A stretch of DNA of 64,000 bases from Flectonema sp. DT1601 (Eukaryota; Euglenozoa; Diplonemea; Diplonemida; Diplonemidae). The DNA is taken from the NCBI GenBank assembly GCA_964019425.1, contig OZ025803.1, positions 671,001 through 735,000 on the forward strand. The letters are read 5' to 3'. The notes below the pieces were generated by a model. It was not told the origin of the DNA. It did no database searches and saw only the letters and a list, made by a program, of their open reading frames with translations. This document shows, piece after piece, positions 51,462 to 61,515 of the stretch. How positions within the stretch are numbered: position 1 is the stretch's first letter; each line of letters opens with the position of its first letter. The translations under genes were made by a program, and so were the position numbers.

Positions 51462-51905
51462 TTATTCGAGATAAAACCTTAAGTGATATCCATCAATAGC
51501 AGAAAGACAATCGCACTCACGCAAAGCGTTAAAGGTAAGAGTGCAGCCTTCGGTAGACATTATCGTTGTCATTTCGCTCCTCCACTTATCAAGTTTCCAG
51601 TTATCAAGAATAGTTTCTTTCGTGTCGGTACCAATCTGTTCAGGGAGTACAGTTACTAATGGTGTGAAGCTTCCAGATATTGAACTATCATGAATACCTT
51701 CCATGCATTCTCGTTTTGTTTTTAAAAGGCACCAAAAGAAAGCCAATGACGCATTGCTCGGTTTTTGAAAATGATTCTCAAAGCAATCTGCTATGTCAGT
51801 TGGGTTGAATCCCTCAGTCATCTTTTTAACTTTTGATTTTATAGGCCAATCATCTTCTCCTCCACAACCACTAACAGATGTTAAACTGCCGAGCAACGAT
51901 CCCAT
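51462..51905 (-). CDS. small protein of unknown function
   Basis: 147 residues from the ATG at 51905 (MGSLLGSLTSVSGCGGEDDW). The Gly-2 with small/Ser residues resembles an N-myristoylation start. Composition is normal and Trp/Cys-containing (FENHFQKPSNASLAFFWCLL; LDNWKLDKWRSEMTT). No membrane segment. The frame is open 33 codons further upstream but without ATG. The end (TATCACTTAAG|GTTTTA) could be a cis donor like that of the Costars gene, so a further exon is possible. Family not recognised. Sits about 370 bp upstream of the receptor array on the same strand. Confidence 0.5.
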   Translation of the reverse strand: MGSLLGSLTSVSGCGGEDDWPIKSKVKKMTEGFNPTDIADCFENHFQKPSNASLAFFWCLLKTKRECMEGIHDSSISGSFTPLVTVLPEQIGTDTKETILDNWKLDKWRSEMTTIMSTEGCTLTFNALRECDCLSAIDGYHLRFYLE

Positions 51906-52343
51906 TTTTTTTAGTAGTTCCCCTTTTGAAAAGTAAATTATTGTTTTTTTAAAACTCCAAATCATCAAACATATAAACCATCCCTCTACGACAACATGTT
52001 CCAAGGAACTAATTAGCGACAGTTTATCATTTCTTACCTAAGACGAAAAATAAATTAGGTTTTTGAGAGTTTAAAAAAAAAAAAAAAGAAATACCCTTCA
52101 CTCTGAAAGTTTCTTCAGGACTGAAATCACAATAAGTACTCCGTGTTATGTGGTTGGAGAAATAGGATGTCTACTCATCCTGCTATAAAGTGAGATAACG
52201 CAGGGTTAACCACAAAGAATTCTGGTTCCAAGCGGGCCACGATTGGTGCAAGGCTGGCAACGCGAAATAACCGATGAGTAACTACAGTGTGCTACTATTT
52301 TGTTTTCAACAACAACAATAACAAAAAAAAAAAAAAAAAAAAA

Positions 52344-52374
<31 letters not shown>

Positions 52375-52695
52375 CGGGAAAGCTTCAAAAAAAAAAGAAA
52401 ATGAATGAGATCGTCGCCGACTTATTATTCGCCCTTCCTTAACCACAGCACAGGTAATTTCAATGCAAAGATAAGTGGCGCTTTGAGCGGGGACCATTTG
52501 ACGACATAGAAAAACTGTAGTCAAAAACTACCAAAGTTGTGTGCAGACAGATGCGGTATAGGTAGTTTTCTTAACATATAGGCAGGTATAAGAACTCTAC
52601 AACACAGGGATACTATGATGTCCAGGAAAACTCGCATTCGGCAATAAAAGGGTACTTAATGTGACTGCGGCTGAGGGAGTAGTATCTCGGATTTT

Positions 52696-52929
52696 AAATC
52701 AACTTAATTATAAAAATAATTTGAACCGAGCAATTATACAAAAAGCAAAAAAAAAAAAAAAAAAAAAAACACAGAAAAAGTGAGAAAAACTAGGGGTCAG
52801 GTGAATGCTGAGTGAGAGTAGAATCCCAGCTCTACTTCCAATTAATTTTAATTATAAAAATAATTTTTTGAACCAAGCAATTATAAAAAGAAAAAAAAAC
52901 GCAGAAAAGTGAGAAAACTAGGGGTCAGG
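52696..52929. repeat. imperfect tandem duplication of about 146 bp
   Basis: TTAATTATAAAAATAATTT then GAACC(G/A)AGCAATTATA, an A run, and AGTGAGAAAA-CTAGGGGTCAGG occur twice (from about 52702 and 52848), with different A-run lengths. Confidence 0.7.
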
Positions 52930-53207
52930 GATAATATTTCCAACGAGGTCCAGGTGACACGTGTTTTCAATTCAGCATGTTAGGGCCAGGACAAGAAGTG
53001 CGTCTGTCGCTTGTTGAAGTCGACATTAGTGAAGAGTATGTTCAGAGCGTTCAACTCGTGTTTTAATACCTACCATACGACTGCGGCAAGAGGCATCTTG
53101 TAACCGACTTACACTTAAAAGACTACCAGTTTTCTCAGATAGAATTCCAGCTGATAAGAAAAAAGCAAAAGTACCACCAACACGTGTTCTCTTCCCGTAG
53201 AACAGCT

Positions 53208-53285
53208 TTAAAAAAAAAAAATGAAAGGGGAAAAAAAAATACCGAATCTCGGCTTTTTTTTTTTTCCCCTTTCATTTTTTTTTCA
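53208..53285. repeat. long hairpin (inverted repeat)
   Basis: A-run plus ATGAAAGGGGAAAAAAAA is followed after a loop of about 14 bases (TACCGAATCTCGGC) by TTTTTTTTCCCCTTTCAT plus T-run. The arms of about 30 bases are near perfect. A second looser inverted pair (TGCCTGCACCCAAAA / TTTTGGGTGCAGTCAACG) lies at about 53383-53452, so a fold-back element is possible. Confidence 0.7.
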
Positions 53286-55074
53286 AACAAAAAAAAAGTA
53301 TGAGGAACCTTCTTCGTTGCCTATATCAAAAAAAAGGTTTTTTCTCCGCTGCCTGTCGCCTTAACTCTTTTTTTTCTCCGTTGCCTGCACCCAAAAGAAA
53401 CCTTCGCTGTTGTGAACAACTCCTTTTTTTTTTTTGGGTGCAGTCAACGAAGCAAGAAGAAAAAAAAAAAATTACAACGGAGAAAAATTCTTTTGGATAG
53501 TGTACAACGGAGAAAAAAATAAAGTTTTTGGGAGCACGGAGAATTTTCCAAGTATTGACTATAGTACAAAGACCTTTGGGTGCAACCTTTAGATATAAAC
53601 TGAAATATTTGTTTGAAAGGGAAGCCTTACAGACAAACTGATGCTAGTAGGATTCTCGATGGAAAAAGATAAGGATGGAAGCACACAAAACCCAACGAGA
53701 ATTGGGAACATTTTGAAAGTAGCAACGAAACTAAAGCGTTTAATTGAGTAGGAAGGGGTAGGGAAAGGGGGGGCAAAAAAAAAATATATTTTTTGATTCG
53801 CGCTGAGAAAAAAAAAAAAAAAAAAAGACAAAGACAAAGACAAAAACTCAGAAGTAATACGTAACGGGGAGGGGGACCAGAGGGGTGGCCTAAAACTAAA
53901 TTTTGGCAAGAAATAGAATTAAAAAGAAAACGATAATATTCCAAGCAATTGCAATAAGCCAGAACTCTGGTATATGTACACAAGGCTACTACTTGCCCGC
54001 TCACAAAAGGCAAAGTAAACAACACAAATCAACACACGCCGACAAGTGCAATAGCCTGAAAGAATTGTGGCCATAAGACCAAACTTCAGTGCATACACCA
54101 AAGACGAAAACTAAGCGTTACAATTAGTAGAAAGTTCACTTGCTATCCTGTATAGAGGAAAGCATTCCATTCAATAACAGAGTGTGGTTGGAAATCCTCC
54201 GACTCATCTCCCAGAGAGTCAGGATTTCTACCTTCCCTGAAATCATGCGTTAAAATAATTAATCTTTTCAGTGGGAGAAATCCCTTCTGCATGTTCACTA
54301 ATTTCTCTGCATATTTTTGAGTGTCAGAGCAACCAACCTCAGTCACATGCATCAGTGTAAGTAAGTAGAAAGTGATTGTTAATTATGAAATGCTTGCATG
54401 ACGTCAATTCCAAACTCCTTCAAAAAAGATTTTCGTGAAAGTTTTTTTTTTCTTTTTTTTTTTTTTTTTTCCCATGCCTAGCAAGCATACACAAATATAG
54501 TAGTAGGCAAGCAATAATAAATACCGCATTTCCATAACAGATGGCGAAAAAAGTCCCCAAATCCCTGAAAATTCGCACAGTTCATCACATATCTTTTTAT
54601 TCCTTATGTTTCATAGGGGAAACTTGTTCATATTCTCTTCATCGCGCAAGGAAGCAACGGAGCTCAAGACACCAATGTGTTGTCTGGTTTCAGCGAAAGG
54701 TTGCTAACACAGAGGTCGAAGTACAACAACTCTAACAATGCAGCTGACAAGGCTTTCATATTTCAATTCGGCGAGCTGGCTCTGCGATCTGTTGGCGGAA
54801 ATAACCTCAGGGGGGGGTGAATATAGTGCCTCAAGTACTTGACCACCACGTGAAATAATAGTCCACGGGCTCCAAAGGTCACGGTCAAGTTCACATCCAG
54901 AAACAGAATGCTGTGGACCCAAAACTACTCTGCTTCAACCAACAGCTGCAGGCAAAAAGAATAAAAGCGCAGGATTTGCTGCCTCAAAACGGCAAGCATG
55001 AATATTGATAGCTGGTTGCAACTAGTATGACTCCTCTATAACACACATCGACCACGGGGGATAGTTATCTGGTG

Positions 55075-55637
55075 TTACTCAGAATACAGAGAGGGCAAAG
55101 GTTGAGGCGGAACTGTTGGAGAGAAATCAACAACCTTGTCGTCCCACTTCTTATAACGACGTGGTATCTTCTTGTTTTTTCTGCTCTATTACTTCTATAG
55201 AGCCCTTGTCATTACTGATTGAATATACTTAACATCCACTATTGTAAAAAAAAACTCCCGACCAGAGATTCCCAAATTGTTTTTACCAGAATATAATATA
55301 ATATATAATATTCTTTTTTTTACTCGCCATCCCTTATAAAACACAATACGAATTAACTAAAATATTTTGGAAACGATCGCATATTCTGTCTAGTTCACTT
55401 TTTTTTTTTTTTTTTTTTTTTTTTTTCTGCTTAAAAATATCAATATAGCTGTTCTGGCATTCACCTAAACTAATTATGTAAAGGAATTACAAAGCCTCGT
55501 TTAAATTAGATGTATGGGAAAAAATAAATAAATAAATAAAAAGTATTTGCAAAAAAAAAAAAAAAAATAGAAAAAATAATAATAAATAAAAAAAACCCTT
55601 TTCCTTAATACCTTCGACCAAAAAGCGTGCACTCCAT
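55075..55637 (-). CDS. possible tiny two-exon gene (43 residues)
   Basis: Exon 1 (55612-55637) reads MECTLFGR and ends AG|GTATTA. Exon 2 (55075-55180) follows GAGCAG| and reads KNKKIPRRYKKWDDKVVD then FSPTVPPQPLPSLYSE before TAA. The phases match and the joined length is a multiple of three. The 431-bp intron is full of homopolymer. The product is basic then Pro-rich, with no family recognised. The model rests on frame and composition only, and exon 2 could belong to a different upstream exon. Confidence 0.3.
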
Positions 55638-55656
55638 TTCGTTCGTTGATTGGAGT

Positions 55657-55690
<34 letters not shown>

Positions 55691-57375
55691 CTTCTTTTTT
55701 TTTGTGCTGGGTAGACCCTTAGTCTGACTCTACGATGTGACAAAGATACTAAATAACAACACATAGCGTTCAGAGGCAACTTGCTTATGTGGCCGATTGT
55801 CATATGCAGGAATAAATCGGGTTTAGAAAAGGGGAGGGATTGCGGCAATCAGATTATGTGAAAACAATCATTTTATAGAGATCGTGACTTTCAGGGGTAA
55901 CTATACCCCAAATCAATCATAGCTGCATAAATATGCTTGTAATCTCTGGTGAGGTTTCACATATCTGGGATGCAGTTTTGCAGCCGACGGGTGGGAATGA
56001 CATAAAAAAACCAAAAGAAATAAATGTCAGCCCCAGAGTACGGAATCCAGGCTCTAGAGAATTTAAAAAAAATATAAAAAAAAAAAATAATAATAAAAAA
56101 AAAACATAACAACAATAAAAAATTAAAAAAAAAAAATAAATAAATAAATAAGTACCATTTGGGACAACCTTATGGATTTACATACTCGTTCGCTACTTTA
56201 CTGCTACACATCCATTGCGGGTAGTGAACACTTAGGCTATGAATACGTAGTTCTGTCACTGCGTTGTGTATAAATCACAAAAGAAATGTTGCTGCCTCGC
56301 CACTAGAACTCTGACGAGAATCCATTTTCAGCAGGAATAAAAACAAGAAAAGGAGGAACAACAAGAACTTGCTTGGAAAAGGTAGAAAGTTCCAAATCCG
56401 AAACTACATACATCAAAAAAAAAAAAAAAAAAAAAAACTAAAAAACCTCTGCATATCGCAAGGGAAGTTAATAGCAGGTGAGAGAAGCTTTCTTTTTTTT
56501 TTTTTTTTTTGGAAATAGAGAACGAGAAACATATCAAGTAAATCATGGTTGTAGCGACCCCACAAATCAGCCCATTTACGGGCTCTTTAAATAAACGGCT
56601 GAGATTAAAAAAAAAAAAAATGGATCCCTTCGATGAGTTAAATATGGGGGCCGTAAATGGACACATTTCGTTGTTCTATTTTTCCGCTCTCCCGTCATTA
56701 TGCGCACAGGATTTGCATCACACTATGCGATTCTTTTTTTTTTTTTTTTTTTTTTTTTTGTGTTGGACTTAACAACAGGTTAGGTTAGGTTGGCGCAATT
56801 TTTTGAAAAGAATAAAGAGCCCTAGCCCGTATCTATTGTTTCCGCATTTTTTTTTTTTTAAGAGAGCCCTTGTCTTGTAATGGGTGCTACAACCATGGTT
56901 AAAAAAGAAACTTATTTCTCTCTATGAGGAAGTTAATATACTAACAAAAAATCTGACTAAGCGGGTAGGGGAGACCGGGAGCAGTAATCAATGTGCACGT
57001 CACTTTCTCTTTCACTCGTAAACTTTGAGATGGGGGAAGGCGGGGGAAAGAAAAAAAAAAGGCTGGAGGGGAGACAACAATAATATTAAAAAAAAAAAAA
57101 AATTCAACCACATTGGGAAAGCCACACATGAGAATAAGTACCCTCTGCTCGTCTGAAAAAGACGAAAAGGCGATGTATGGAAAAACAAAGAAAAGGAAAG
57201 AAAGAAAGAAAAGGGAAAGAAAAAGAACACATAATTTTCTTATAATAACTTCTTTTTTTTTTTTCTTTTTTTTTTTTTCGAAAAATAGCGTTTGATCACA
57301 GCTTTTTTTGTTTTGTATTGCTTGTATTGTTTGTATTGTTTTGTTGGTTTTTTTTTTTTTTTTGTTTTTTTTTTT
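55638..57375. other. intergenic, homopolymer-rich
   Basis: No gene seen. Many A or T runs of 15-35 bases (for example 55659-55690, 56417-56437, 56732-56759). Open frames here are Phe/Lys runs created by the homopolymers. Confidence 0.5.
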
Positions 57376-60063
57376 GGGAAAACCTCTAATTCCACGCAAA
57401 TGTTACTGAAATGTCGGTTTTCAACACAAAAGTTTGCGAAATGGACAGCTCCACACAAAAAAGTTTCCGAAATGGACAGCTCCACACAAAAAAGTTTCCG
57501 AAATGGACAGCTCCACACACGAAAGTTTCCGAAATGGACAGCAAAAAAAAATTTTTTTTTTCAGCAACAAAAAAATTTTTTTTCAGCAAAAAAAGTTTTT
57601 TCTAGTGGAAAACCTATAATTTGCTAACTTTTCATGGTCAAATCCAATAGTGATTCGTAATTCTTGTTTAATTGATAGCCTTAGCCCTTGTATTCCCAGA
57701 AGCCTTAATCTCTAAAATGGATCAGAATGACATTCAAGCAGTTCCCTTGGTTGTTGGGGATGTCTTCCCTACAACAGACCAGCTGCTTGCACGTGCCTTC
57801 GAGTTTAGCTGCCGGTCAGGTCTAACCTACCGCATTCACCGATGTGATAAGACCCGACTAACATTGAAGTGTTCAGTTGACAGCTGCCGCTGGGTTGTTA
57901 AGTCCAAGAGGGTAGAGGGGGAGATGATGATCCTTTCTATTGGGGAGCACCAATGCAGTGCTGGTGAACACAGGGCATGCGACGGGATTGCAGAGTGGGT
58001 ATCCCAGAAACTGCGAACTAAGGTTGAGGGTTGCTATGACTATGGGCCGAAGCAGGCACAAAAGGATCTGCTAGCCTTTCGGGAGGTGGCAATCAATATT
58101 AAAACTGTCACCAGAGGTCTCGAACTTGCACGGGACCTTGTGCATGGGAAGCAGGACGAGGTTTATGCCCTTGTAGCCCCTTACCTGGCAGATCTGCAGT
58201 CAGTTAACCCTGACATGGTATTCCACACTGAGAGGCGTGATGACAATGCGTTCTCACGATGTTTTTGGTCGTTTTTGACGCCAGAAAGTCTGGACACCCT
58301 TTTACCGATTTGCTGCTCCGATGCATGTTCGCTAACAGGTCCATATGCCGGACTCTTGTTCCTGACTGCCGGCTTAGATGGTGATAGGCAGGTTGTGCCC
58401 CTTTCATTTAGCATTGGGCCTTCTGAGGATCAAGAGGGCTGGCAGTACCACCACTCCCACACACGTGACCACTTCGGTGCTCATCTCAGGCGCTTTAGCC
58501 TTTTTTCTGATAGACAAAAAGGTCTTGAGAGTGACAACACATTAGATGGTGTCATAGCCCATCATGGGCTATGCACCAAGCACCTAGTTGGCAACGTGTC
58601 AACAGAGACATGCTTGACTACAGGACAGGCTTCAGATGTTATCTGGGTGCTTGCCAAGTGCCAAGAAAAAGCCACTGCTGAAGCACTGCTTAACGACGTG
58701 AAGGAGCAATTCGGCCAGGAAGCAGAGAATTACATCCGCAGCACAGGGTTGGAGAGATGGTGTGACGCCTTCTGGCCAGAAGGACTACCTAGATTCCAGA
58801 CGTACACTTCGAATATTGCAGAGTGTATGAATTCCATTTTTAAGGAACCACGCCAAGGAAGTATCATAACAATTCTGAGACGTATTCGTGAATGGTGGAC
58901 TGATAAAATGGCAGAAAGAAGGACACAACATGCTGCATTGCCAGTGGGGGGTGCACTGCCCGCAATAGGCCTCCGCATTGACGGCATGGTCAGTAAGGCC
59001 AACTTGTGTACGATAGTCTCCCTGGAAGGGGAGGGGGAAAACGCTGTGTATGAGATTAGACGGGATGGCCAGGGGTGGGTGGTAAAGATCGGAGGGGTGG
59101 AAAACCTGTACAGCTGTAATTGCCCTGTCTTTGCTAGGTATGGGCACCCCTGCCAGCATGTTATAAGAACTCTCATGCACCTCAGCATTGACATTAAGAC
59201 CGGAGCCCCTCCCCACTGCTATAGTATTCTGGGTTATCGGAAGCTGTATCGTCCAGCGCTATACCCTTCACGAACATCATTAGGTGCCCTTCAAGCAGAT
59301 GGCACACTGCCACCGGAAGTGAGGAAGGGAGTTGGGAGAAAAAAGAAGCTCCGAATTAGGAGTAAGGGGGAGGTCCGTGAAATCACGTGCCGTAAGTGCT
59401 TGCAGAAAGGTCACAACAAGAGGGGATGCAAAAACACAACGGCTGGAGCTGCCAAGCCTGCCCCAAAGGTAGCTGCCAAGAAGTCATCTGCCAAGCCTGC
59501 CCCAAAGGTAGCTGCCAAGAAGTCATCTGCCAAGCCTGCAAAGAGGCGGAAGCGTAAGTACTCATCAAGCTCAACAAGTTCCTTAACAAGTTCATCGTCA
59601 AGTTCATCATCAAGTTATTCATAGGGCAAGAGGAAAAGAAAAGCCTTATGGTAAAAAAAGCTAAATATCATCATAATTTATTGGATTTGGTTCATATAGA
59701 AAATTATTTCACGTATTCCACCCACAGGGGGTTGTAGGGTCAGGGCCCCAGTAACTTAAAAAAAAAAAAAAATGGCTGTCTATTTCGGAAACTATTTTGT
59801 GTGGAGCTGTTAGCAGATTATAGGTTTTCTACTGGAAAAAAATTTTTTTGTTGCTGAAAAAAATTTTTTTGTTGCTGAAAAAAAAAATTTTTTTTTGCTG
59901 TCCATTTCGGAAACTTTCGTGTGTGGAGCTGTCCATTTCGGAAACTTTTTTGTGTGGAGCTGTCCATTTCGGAAACTTTTTTGTGTGGAGCTGTCCATTT
60001 CGCAAACTTTTGTGTTGAAATCCGACATTTCGCAAACTTTTTTGTGGAATTATAGTTTTTCCC
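57376..60063 (+). mobile_element. Mutator-like DNA transposon (MULE), apparently complete
   Basis: 2688 bp bounded by GGGAAAACCTCTAATTCCAC on the left and its imperfect complement on the right. The terminal inverted repeats run about 250 bp (57376-57625; 59812-60063). Each contains four tandem 31-bp units based on GTTTCCGAAATGGACAGCTC followed by CACACAAAAAA. T runs flank both sides (11 and 13 T), consistent with a T-only target-site duplication of the usual 8-11 bp. One intact transposase gene is inside. A partial extra unit lies at about 59775-59811, just inside the right repeat. The intact frame and similar TIRs point to recent activity. Confidence 0.85.
57717..59624 (+). CDS. MULE transposase with SWIM and CCHC zinc fingers
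   Basis: 635 residues from the ATG at 57717 (MDQNDIQAVPLV); an acceptor-like TATTCCCAG lies 18 bases upstream. Order: N-terminal zinc-binding domain of MuDR/FLYWCH-WRKY type (CSVDSCRWVVKSK ... HQCSAGEH); DDE-type core with a first Asp in ICCSDACSLTGPYAG (about 198), LDGDRQVVPLSFSI, and a second Asp in FSDRQKGLES (about 263); SWIM finger CNCPVFARYGHPCQH (about 467-481); CCHC knuckle CRKCLQKGHNKRGC (about 558-571); then Lys/Ala repeats and a Ser-rich tail. No interruption. The enzyme cuts and joins the element's inverted repeats. The only convincing plus-strand protein gene here. Confidence 0.9.
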   Translation: MDQNDIQAVPLVVGDVFPTTDQLLARAFEFSCRSGLTYRIHRCDKTRLTLKCSVDSCRWVVKSKRVEGEMMILSIGEHQCSAGEHRACDGIAEWVSQKLRTKVEGCYDYGPKQAQKDLLAFREVAINIKTVTRGLELARDLVHGKQDEVYALVAPYLADLQSVNPDMVFHTERRDDNAFSRCFWSFLTPESLDTLLPICCSDACSLTGPYAGLLFLTAGLDGDRQVVPLSFSIGPSEDQEGWQYHHSHTRDHFGAHLRRFSLFSDRQKGLESDNTLDGVIAHHGLCTKHLVGNVSTETCLTTGQASDVIWVLAKCQEKATAEALLNDVKEQFGQEAENYIRSTGLERWCDAFWPEGLPRFQTYTSNIAECMNSIFKEPRQGSIITILRRIREWWTDKMAERRTQHAALPVGGALPAIGLRIDGMVSKANLCTIVSLEGEGENAVYEIRRDGQGWVVKIGGVENLYSCNCPVFARYGHPCQHVIRTLMHLSIDIKTGAPPHCYSILGYRKLYRPALYPSRTSLGALQADGTLPPEVRKGVGRKKKLRIRSKGEVREITCRKCLQKGHNKRGCKNTTAGAAKPAPKVAAKKSSAKPAPKVAAKKSSAKPAKRRKRKYSSSSTSSLTSSSSSSSSSYS

Positions 60064-60482
60064 TTTTTTTTTTTTTCCCTTATGCTTTATTAGAGTCATA
60101 TTGTTTACAGAGCCGCAACAAAGAAGTTGATTTTATATTTTCTATAAGGAAAGGTTTCGCTTACTTTGTTTTTTTTTTTTCTTTTTGGTGTTTAATTACC
60201 ACCTGGCAACGGATGCCTTATAGCTTTCTACTTTTTAATATTCCACACTTAATAAGTCACGCTTGGTCAAGGTTGAATTCCCCTCGCGAAGTAGATAATG
60301 GATTTCAACTCTTGCGGCTCCTGTTAACAATTTTTAGTGAACGATTTAGTAGCTGAATGAAAAATCGCAAGAAAGTGCTACATCGTGATAAAAAAAGATA
60401 TTTTGTTGTTTTTTTTTTTTTTTTTTTTGTTGTTTTTTTTTTTTTTTTTTAAAATTTGAATAAAATAAGGAAACATTTTCAC
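60064..60482. other. spacer with T runs
   Basis: No gene. T runs at 60064-60076, 60170-60180 and 60410-60450. It probably contains the 3' end of the zinc-finger gene transcript. Confidence 0.4.
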
Positions 60483-61307
60483 TTACTGTGCTATCCTCTG
60501 TTCCAGTTCAGCACGAGTTTGCTTTCTAGTATTTATATGTAATTTTGGACACGAATCGGTACAATTTCCGTCCATAAAATCATTACATCTCTTTGCATCA
60601 GCGGCTTTCAATTTCCACTGACAGGTGCAGATTCGACAGCGTAAAAGAGCAATTTGATTCTTAATTCTTATACTATCCCAATTATTGTGCGGACATGGTC
60701 TCACCATTGTTGGAGCGGGAAGTTCAAATCTTGGTTTCTGGGGAGGAGGAATGAGACTCTTACCAACAGGCAATACCAAAAATTCGGAAACTTGATTTCC
60801 TCGAATTCTAATATGAAGATGTTTAAGAGAAGGAGGAATTACTGTTGGAGTAGTCGTGTTAGAAATGGCAGTCATACGACATCGATCTTTGGCAAACATC
60901 TCCAATTTGTGAATCGTGAAGGTAACTGTTGAGTTTGGTCCCCCGAAGAAATTATGAAGTATTTCATTATATAAAATTACGCATTTCTGAACACCAACAG
61001 CGTACAAAGGAAGTCCTAACATACAAGACCACTCAGCATCTTCGGTAAGCCATTCAGAAAATAACTTTGGAATTGTACCTTCATGCATTGATCTAATAAA
61101 GCCCATGAAAAACTCTCCAGATAAAGTTCTCGTGCGTTCTGCTTGTTGAAGGTCTTCAGGAGCAATCTCATCTTGAGCGCACATATTCACCTCCCGTTGG
61201 TATTGTTCTTCAGGAGTTCTAATTAATTTTGATGGGTAAGTTTGAAGTTCTCTTCCACTGCGTCCCTTTGATTTTTGGGTCTTCACTTCTGGAGGTAAAC
61301 ACTCCAT
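60483..61307 (-). CDS. CCCH-type zinc-finger protein with NTF2/SnoaL-like region
   Basis: 274 residues from the ATG at 61307 (MECLPPEVKTQKSKG). The frame is open upstream but without ATG, and TTTAAGCCAG| 14 bases before this ATG looks like a trans-splice acceptor. The middle (about 80-195) has the alternating helix/strand pattern of an NTF2/SnoaL-like fold. The C-terminal part has CPHNNWDSIRIKNQ...LRCRICTCQWK, a Cys-pair zinc site, followed by CNDFMDGNCTDSCPKLH, a CCCH finger. Such fingers usually bind RNA; an RNA-regulatory role is inferred. The last codons (GCACA|GTAAGTG) overlap a textbook cis donor, so a short extra exon is possible. Confidence 0.75.
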   Translation of the reverse strand: MECLPPEVKTQKSKGRSGRELQTYPSKLIRTPEEQYQREVNMCAQDEIAPEDLQQAERTRTLSGEFFMGFIRSMHEGTIPKLFSEWLTEDAEWSCMLGLPLYAVGVQKCVILYNEILHNFFGGPNSTVTFTIHKLEMFAKDRCRMTAISNTTTPTVIPPSLKHLHIRIRGNQVSEFLVLPVGKSLIPPPQKPRFELPAPTMVRPCPHNNWDSIRIKNQIALLRCRICTCQWKLKAADAKRCNDFMDGNCTDSCPKLHINTRKQTRAELEQRIAQ

Positions 61308-61515
61308 TATTAGTGTGTTGTTTTGCTGGCTTAAAGTATAATTAAAATAGAAAGACTTTGACAATAAAATTATACTATATATCAGGATTGCATAATACTA
61401 ATGATTTTTTTTTTTTTTTTTTTTTTTGATCTTAAATAGGGTAGGTTATAGCGTAATTGGAAAAGTTCCAATCCCCCCTTTTTTTTATAATGTTTTTTTT
61501 TTTTTTTAAATCTCA

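Larger units (their letters stand above)
52005..55074. other. gene-poor, low-complexity region
   Basis: No confident gene. It contains (AAC)n plus A-run sequence at 52320-52375, a tandem pair at 52696-52929, a hairpin at 53208-53285, and many homopolymer runs. Minus-strand open stretches at 54143-54352 and 54704-54957 have protein-like composition and might be exons of a split gene, but I could not join them. Confidence 0.45.

Noticed and set aside
56770-56790. Telomere-like GGTTAGGTTAGGTT
   Set aside because: Only two to three units, internal, with no array.
55501-57518. Lys- or Phe-run open frames
   Set aside because: Produced by A/T homopolymers; no start context, domain or normal composition.
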